Shown here piece by piece: positions 59,567-64,000 of a stretch of 64,000 nt of DNA (within the stretch, counting starts at the first letter, position 1; every line of letters begins with the position of its first letter). A model generated the notes under the pieces. It was not told the origin of the DNA and searched no databases. It saw only the letters and a list, made by a program, of their open reading frames with translations. The position numbers and the translations under genes were made by a program. The stretch is from Mycobacterium sp. 1100029.7 (lineage in GTDB: Bacteria > Actinomycetota > Actinomycetes > Mycobacteriales > Mycobacteriaceae): contig NZ_LZSC01000063.1 in NCBI RefSeq assembly GCF_001665235.1, positions 62,001 to 126,000 on the forward strand, written 5' to 3'.

Positions 59567-59926
59567 GTGACAACTCAGGATCTCACTGCGGAGCAGTTCA
59601 ACACGACCATCGAGAACAACGACATCGTCTTGGTCGACTTCTGGGCTTCCTGGTGTGGACCGTGCCGCCAGTTCGGGCCGACCTTCCAGGCGTCGTCGGA
59701 GAAGCACCCCGACATCGTGCACGCCAAGGTCGACACCGAGGCCGAACAGCAGTTGGCCGCGGCCGCCCAGATTCGGTCCATCCCCACGCTGATGGCGTTC
59801 AAGAAGGGCAAATTGCTGTTCAACCAGCCCGGGGCGCTGCCACCGGCCGCGCTGGAGGATCTGGTGCAGCAAATTCGCAACTTCGACGTCGACGCCGCAG
59901 TGGCGGAGCAACCAGAACAAGCCTGA
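59567..59926 (+). CDS. trxA: Thioredoxin with intact WCGPC active site
   Basis: 119 residues. The fold is complete (TTQDLTAEQFNTTIE, VLVDFWASWCGPCRQFGP, SIPTLMAFKKGKLLF) with redox Cys30 and Cys33. GTG 59567 was chosen; the frame runs upstream to 59333, but that part has no thioredoxin character. As I recall, the orthologous Rv1470 in M. tuberculosis has CAPC at the active site and seems a poor thioredoxin, so this copy appears functional. The usual neighbours ctpD and trxB1 are absent; fadE15 and echA12 flank it. Confidence 0.92.
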   Translation: MTTQDLTAEQFNTTIENNDIVLVDFWASWCGPCRQFGPTFQASSEKHPDIVHAKVDTEAEQQLAAAAQIRSIPTLMAFKKGKLLFNQPGALPPAALEDLVQQIRNFDVDAAVAEQPEQA

Positions 59927-59964
59927 GGCACACCGCCGAATAGGCCGGCAGCAATCTCCCGCGA

Positions 59965-59970
59965 TACCGT
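59965..59970 (+). promoter_or_regulatory. -10 box TACCGT of echA12 (leaderless type)
   Basis: TACCGT ends 6 bases before GTG 59977. Confidence 0.4.
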
Positions 59971-59976
59971 TCACGG

Positions 59977-60786
59977 GTGAGTTTGGTACTTCTGGAGCAC
60001 CCACGACCGGGTGTCGCGCTGATCACCCTCAATCGGCCCGAGCGGATGAACTCCATGGCCTTCGACGTCATGGTGCCGCTGAAAGAGGCCCTGGAAGAGG
60101 TCAGATACGACAACTCCGTGAGGGTCGTCGTCCTGACCGGGGCGGGCCGGGGATTCTCGTCCGGCGCCGATCACAAATCGGCGGGCTCGGTCCCGCATGT
60201 GGACGGCCTGACCCGTCCCACGTATGCGCTGCGCTCCATGGAGGTGCTCGACGAGGTCATCCTGGCGCTGCGGCGGTTGCACCAGCCGGTCATCGCCGCG
60301 GTGAACGGCGCCGCCATCGGCGGCGGGCTGTGCCTGGCACTGGCCGCCGACATCCGGGTGGCCTCTACCAGCGCGTACTTCCGGGCTGCGGGCATCAACA
60401 ACGGGCTGACCGCCAGTGAGCTGGGGCTTTCCTACCTGCTGCCCAGGGCCATCGGTGCGTCGCGGGCGTTCGAGATCATGCTGACCGGGCGCGACGTGTC
60501 GGCCGAGGAAGCCGAGCGCATCGGCCTGGTGTCCTGCCAGGTGCCCGACGGCCAGCTGCTGGACACCTGCTACGCGATCGCCGCGCGGATAGCCGCGTTC
60601 TCCCGGCCGGGCGTCGAGTTGACCAAACGCACACTCTGGAGTGGACTGGACGCCGGTAGCCTGGAAGGGCATATGCAAGCCGAAGGCTTGGGACAGCTTT
60701 TCGTCCGCCTGCTCACCGCCAACTTCGAAGAAGCGGTTGCTGCACGCGCAGAGCGCCGGCCCCCGGTGTTCACCGACGACAAATAG
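59977..60786 (+). CDS. echA12: Enoyl-CoA hydratase/isomerase family protein EchA12
   Basis: 269 residues of the crotonase fold. The oxyanion-hole segments GAGRGFSSGADHK and NGAAIGGGLCLALAADIRVAS are present. The position of the first catalytic Glu of hydratases is not obvious (NNGLTASELGLSYLLP in that region), so it could be a hydratase, isomerase or another crotonase reaction. GTG 59977. The ABC-F gene follows 24 bases downstream on the same strand. Confidence 0.9.
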   Translation: MSLVLLEHPRPGVALITLNRPERMNSMAFDVMVPLKEALEEVRYDNSVRVVVLTGAGRGFSSGADHKSAGSVPHVDGLTRPTYALRSMEVLDEVILALRRLHQPVIAAVNGAAIGGGLCLALAADIRVASTSAYFRAAGINNGLTASELGLSYLLPRAIGASRAFEIMLTGRDVSAEEAERIGLVSCQVPDGQLLDTCYAIAARIAAFSRPGVELTKRTLWSGLDAGSLEGHMQAEGLGQLFVRLLTANFEEAVAARAERRPPVFTDDK

Positions 60787-60810
60787 CACCGGTATTCGAG
60801 GAGAGTGATC

Positions 60811-62439
60811 GTGATCACGGCCACGGACCTGGAGGTCCGCGCTGGCGCGCGCATCTTGCTTTCTCCTGAGGGCCCGGACCTCCGCATTCAGCCGGGTGAC
60901 CGCATCGGGCTGGTCGGCCGCAACGGCGCGGGCAAGACCACGACACTGCGGATCCTGGCGGGGGAGAGTGAACCGTACGCCGGATCGGTCACCCGCACCG
61001 GCGAAATCGGTTACCTGCCACAGGATCCCAAAGAGGGCGATCTGGATGTGCTGGCCCGCGACCGGGTGCTGTCGGCCCGTGGATTGGACGCCCTGCTCAC
61101 GGATCTGGAGAAGCAGCAGGCGTTGATGGCCGAGGTCGCCGACGACGAAGCCCGCGACCGGGCCATCCGCCGCTACGGCCAGCTCGAGGAGCGGTTCGTC
61201 GCGCTGGGCGGTTACGGCGCCGAGAGTGAAGCCGGCCGCATCTGTGCGAGTCTCGGTCTGCCCGAACGCGTGATGACGCAGCAACTGCGCACCCTGTCCG
61301 GCGGCCAGCGCCGTCGCGTCGAGCTGGCCCGCATCCTGTTCGCCGCCTCCGACACCGGTTCGGGCTCGTCGACCACGTTGTTACTCGACGAGCCGACCAA
61401 CCACCTCGACGCCGATTCGGTCGGCTGGTTGCGGGACTTCCTGCGGTCGCACACCGGTGGCCTGGTGGTCATCAGCCACAACGTCGAGTTGCTCGCCGAC
61501 GTCGTCAACCGGGTGTGGTTCTTGGACGCCGTGCGCGGTGAGGCCGACGTCTACAACATGGGCTGGCAGAAGTATCTGGACGCCCGCGCCACCGACGAAC
61601 AGCGTCGCCGCCGGGAACGCACGAACGCCGAGCGCAAGGCCACCGCGCTGCGTTCGCAGGCCGCCAAGTTGGGCGCGAAAGCCACCAAAGCCGTTGCCGC
61701 GCAGAACATGTTGCGCCGCGCCGACAGGATGATGGCCGCACTCGACGAGGAACGCGTTGCCGACAAGGTGGCCCGGATAAAGTTCCCGACGCCGGCCCCG
61801 TGCGGGCGAACCCCGTTGGTGGCCAAGGGACTGAGCAAGTCCTACGGCTCGCTGGAGGTGTTCACCGGCGTCGACCTGGCCATCGACCGCGGCTCGCGAG
61901 TGGTGGTGCTGGGGCTCAACGGAGCCGGCAAGACCACGCTGCTGCGCCTGCTGGCCGGCGCGGAAACCCCGGACACCGGGGGGCTCGAACCCGGGCACGG
62001 TTTGCGCATGGGGTATTTCGCGCAGGAGCACGACACCATCGACAACGACGCGACCGTGTGGGAGAACACCCGGCACGCCGCGCCGTCCTCGGGTGAGCAG
62101 GAGCTGCGTGGCCTGCTCGGCGCGTTCATGTTCAGCGGCCCGCAGCTCGACCAGTTGGCCGGCACCCTGTCCGGCGGCGAGAAGACGCGGCTTGCCCTGG
62201 CCGGTCTGGTGGCGTCGACGGCCAACGTATTGCTGCTCGACGAGCCCACCAACAACCTCGACCCCGCGTCGCGCGAACAGGTGCTCGACGCGCTGCGCAG
62301 CTACCAGGGTGCGGTGGTGCTGGTGACCCACGATCCGGGAGCGGCCGAGGCTTTGGACCCCCAGCGGGTGGTCCTGTTGCCCGACGGCACCGAGGACTAT
62401 TGGTCGCAGGAATACCGGGATCTCATCGAGCTCGCCTGA
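60811..62439 (+). CDS. ABC-F family ATP-binding protein
   Basis: 542 residues, two ABC domains and no membrane segment. Domain 1: GRNGAGKTTT, LRTLSGGQRRRVEL, LLLDEPTNHLD. Domain 2: GLNGAGKTTL, LSGGEKTRLALAGL, LLLDEPTNNLD. The linker between them (DEQRRRRERTNAERKA) is charged and helical, the arm that reaches the ribosome in translation-factor and antibiotic-protection members. GTG 60811 has GAGGAG 8 bases upstream and gives a MITATDLEVRAG start; GTG 60805 is the alternative. Orthologous to Rv1473. Whether it protects against a drug cannot be told from sequence. Confidence 0.92.
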   Translation: MITATDLEVRAGARILLSPEGPDLRIQPGDRIGLVGRNGAGKTTTLRILAGESEPYAGSVTRTGEIGYLPQDPKEGDLDVLARDRVLSARGLDALLTDLEKQQALMAEVADDEARDRAIRRYGQLEERFVALGGYGAESEAGRICASLGLPERVMTQQLRTLSGGQRRRVELARILFAASDTGSGSSTTLLLDEPTNHLDADSVGWLRDFLRSHTGGLVVISHNVELLADVVNRVWFLDAVRGEADVYNMGWQKYLDARATDEQRRRRERTNAERKATALRSQAAKLGAKATKAVAAQNMLRRADRMMAALDEERVADKVARIKFPTPAPCGRTPLVAKGLSKSYGSLEVFTGVDLAIDRGSRVVVLGLNGAGKTTLLRLLAGAETPDTGGLEPGHGLRMGYFAQEHDTIDNDATVWENTRHAAPSSGEQELRGLLGAFMFSGPQLDQLAGTLSGGEKTRLALAGLVASTANVLLLDEPTNNLDPASREQVLDALRSYQGAVVLVTHDPGAAEALDPQRVVLLPDGTEDYWSQEYRDLIELA

Positions 62440-62473
62440 GGCTTGTAAGTCATTGCAGGCCAATTCGGCCAAA

Positions 62474-62505
62474 TTGACACGCGTATGACAACCGGTTCTT
62501 ACTCT
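62474..62505 (+). promoter_or_regulatory. Possible promoter before the small HTH gene
   Basis: TTGACA (62474-62479) and TACTCT (62500-62505) are good -35 and -10 hexamers, but the 20-base spacer is longer than the usual 17-18, so this is tentative. Confidence 0.3.
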
Positions 62506-62541
62506 TGTGCTTGGGTTTGAGATTCAAGCGTGGAGGGGCCA

Positions 62542-62730
62542 GTGCCAAAGTCGAAAGAAATACGCACCGAATTGCTGCATGAGCTGCGCAATGCTTACGA
62601 AAGCGGAGCCAGTATCCGGACGCTCGTTGCCAACACCGGCAGGTCGTACGGATCGATTCACAGCATGCTGCGCGAGTCGGGTACCACGATGCGTAGCCGG
62701 GGTGGCCCGAACCACGTTCGACACCGCTAG
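62542..62730 (+). CDS. Small helix-turn-helix protein (Rv1473A-like)
   Basis: 62 residues. After PKSKEIRTELLHELRNAYE comes a classic helix-turn-helix (SIRTLVANTGRSYGSIHSML) and a short basic tail ending HVRHR. It should bind DNA; the target is not known. GTG 62542 is preceded by GGAGGGG 4 bases away; the longer frame from 62530 would start at the ribosome site itself. The last 4 bases overlap the stop of the convergent tetR gene. Small and easily missed, but well supported by motif and ribosome site. Confidence 0.85.
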   Translation: MPKSKEIRTELLHELRNAYESGASIRTLVANTGRSYGSIHSMLRESGTTMRSRGGPNHVRHR

Positions 62731-63311
62731 CCGCCTGCAACCCCAGAGTCGTTGCGGCGCACCGACTTTTCCACCAGATCGAGCACGGCCGACAGCCGCT
62801 GCGGATCTTCACCGGAAGCCAGTCGAGCAACCAATCCGTCCAGGACCAGTTCCAGGTAACACTGCAACACGTCGCCGGGTACGTCATCGCGCACCCGGTG
62901 CGCCTCTTTCTGCCGTTGCAGCCGGTCGTGTGTCGCGGCCGCCAGTTCCGCCGAACGTTCCGACCAGCCGCGGCTGAAGGCAGGGTCGTTGCGCAGTTTG
63001 CGCGCGATCTCCAGCCGGGTGGCCAGCCAGTCGAACTGCTCGGGGGCGGCCAGCATGTCGCGCATCACCTGGATCAGGCCCTCGCGGGAGGCGACGTCGG
63101 CCATCCGCTCGGCGTCCTCATGGGCGAGGGCGAAAAACAGTGCGTCCTTGTCCCGGAAGTGGTGAAAGATCGCGCCGCGCGACATGCCGATCGACTGCTC
63201 CAGCCGGCGAACGGTGGCTCTGTCATAGCCGTGTTCGGCGAAGCAGCGACGGGCACCATCGAGGATCTGGCGGCGGCGGGCCGCCAGATGGTCCTCGCTG
63301 ACTTTGGGCAC
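62727..63311 (-). CDS. TetR-family repressor next to aconitase (AcnR-like)
   Basis: 194 residues. The N-terminal DNA-binding domain RRRQILDGARRCFAEHGYDRATVRRLEQSIGMSRG-type pattern is intact, with the HHFRDKDALF end of the TetR signature; the ligand domain follows. In corynebacteria and mycobacteria the TetR gene next to acn (AcnR; Rv1474c) represses aconitase and responds to citrate and iron status. It starts with GTG 63311, 11 bases after the acn stop, so it is probably co-transcribed with acn. Confidence 0.9.
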   Translation of the reverse strand: MPKVSEDHLAARRRQILDGARRCFAEHGYDRATVRRLEQSIGMSRGAIFHHFRDKDALFFALAHEDAERMADVASREGLIQVMRDMLAAPEQFDWLATRLEIARKLRNDPAFSRGWSERSAELAAATHDRLQRQKEAHRVRDDVPGDVLQCYLELVLDGLVARLASGEDPQRLSAVLDLVEKSVRRNDSGVAGG

Positions 63312-63322
63312 GAGCGGCCGGA

Positions 63323-64000
63323 CTAGGACTTCAGCATGTTACGGAGCACGTACTGCAGGATGCCGCCGTTGCGGTAGTAGTCGGCCTCACCGGGAGTGTC
63401 GATGCGCACCACCGCGTCGAACTCGATCGGGTCCCCGGATTCCTTGCTGGCCTTGACGTGCACCGTCTTCGGCGTCTTGCCGTCGTTGAGCGCGTCGATG
63501 CCGGTGATGTCGAAGACCTCGGTGCCGTCCAGACCCAACTCCTGGGCCGTCTTGCCTTCGGGGAACTGCAGCGGGATCACGCCCATGCCGATCAGGTTGG
63601 AGCGGTGGATGCGCTCGAACGACTCGGCGATCACCGCACGCACACCCAGCAGACGGGTGCCCTTGGCGGCCCAGTCTCGTGACGAACCCGACCCGTACTC
63701 CTTGCCGCCCAGCACCACCAGCGGAATGTCTTCTGCCGCATAATTTTGCGCCGCGTCGTAGATGAAGGCCTGCGGAGCGCCGTCCTGGGTGAAGTCGCGG
63801 GTGTATCCGCCGGAGACGTCGTCCAGCAACAGGTTACGCAGCCGGATGTTGGCGAACGTGCCGCGGATCATCACCTCGTGATTGCCGCGCCGCGACCCGA
63901 AGGAGTTGTAGTCCTTGCGGTCCACGCCGTGCTCGTCGAGGTACTGCGCGGCCGGAGTGCCCGGCTTGATGCTGCTGGCGGGGGAGATGTGGTCGGTGGT
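63323..64000 (-). CDS. acn: Aconitate hydratase, C-terminal part (runs off the window)
   Basis: Partial: the last 225 residues of AcnA. The frame is open to the window end. The visible part begins TTDHISPASSIKP and contains NSFGSRRGNHEVM, the substrate-binding segment GGKEYGSGSSRDWAAKG, and ESFERIHRSNLIGMGVIPLQF, all typical of the swivelling domain. It isomerises citrate to isocitrate in the TCA cycle and carries an iron-sulfur cluster, so it is a client of the SUF system encoded earlier in the window. The start lies beyond base 64000. Confidence 0.95.
   Translation of the reverse strand, partial: TTDHISPASSIKPGTPAAQYLDEHGVDRKDYNSFGSRRGNHEVMIRGTFANIRLRNLLLDDVSGGYTRDFTQDGAPQAFIYDAAQNYAAEDIPLVVLGGKEYGSGSSRDWAAKGTRLLGVRAVIAESFERIHRSNLIGMGVIPLQFPEGKTAQELGLDGTEVFDITGIDALNDGKTPKTVHVKASKESGDPIEFDAVVRIDTPGEADYYRNGGILQYVLRNMLKS

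Overview
This window comes from a high-GC actinobacterium, almost certainly a slow-growing Mycobacterium. The gene order follows, from memory, the M. tuberculosis stretch Rv1409 (ribG) to Rv1475c (acn). It also contains several mycobacterium-restricted families: LprG/P55, WS/DGAT acyltransferase, MptB, a PPE protein, OpcA and a haemophore-like secreted protein. The species cannot be named from the sequence. It is not M. tuberculosis: sufB has no intein, ppc follows secG, TrxA has an intact WCGPC site, and a very unusual PPE gene sits beside the pentose-phosphate operon. I see no tRNA, rRNA, insertion sequence, prophage or CRISPR array.

Layout. 1-8.1 kb: riboflavin genes (ribD end, ribC, ribBA, ribH) mixed with the P55-lprG lipid-export/efflux pair, small secreted or membrane proteins and lipoprotein LprH. 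8.1-13.6 kb: a haemophore-like protein, then uvrC-rapZ-yvcK-whiA as an overlapping cluster. 13.6-18.9 kb: lipid metabolism (WS/DGAT; lipO-fadD12-acyltransferase on the other strand). 20-26.3 kb: glycolysis and anaplerosis (gap-pgk-tpiA, secG, ppc). 26.3-28.8 kb: a DUF1206 membrane protein and a cytochrome P450 with a helical partner. 29.0-33.5 kb: the 1477-residue PPE protein. 33.5-39.9 kb: the pentose-phosphate operon tkt-tal-zwf-opcA-pgl. 40.2-47.8 kb: haem A synthesis (ctaB, ctaA), an ABC exporter, mannosyltransferase MptB, a quinone reductase and a truncated ATP-grasp-like protein. 47.9-54.2 kb: the complete SUF iron-sulfur operon sufRBDCSUT. 54.2-64 kb: a lipoprotein, MscS channel, YihY protein, fadE15, trxA, echA12, an ABC-F protein, a small HTH protein, a TetR regulator and the 3' end of aconitase.

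The standout is the PPE gene. A canonical PPE head (about 165 residues) and a Ser/Thr/Asn-rich linker are followed by about 1190 residues of Gly/Ser/Thr/Val repeats. These are unlike the MPTR or SVP tails of known PPE proteins and resemble beta-solenoid adhesin repeats. About 2.1 kb of this is a higher-order tandem array built from 28- and 36-residue modules with an exact 192-nt period. A perfect 11-bp palindrome lies in the gene's upstream region.

Other points: a P450 whose I-helix acid-alcohol pair is replaced by Ser-Asn; an ATP-grasp-like protein apparently lacking its ATP lobe; a SufR operator overlapping the sufR start codon; and a recurrent TANNNT-N6-start arrangement suggesting many leaderless transcripts. 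That arrangement was also used to choose several start codons.
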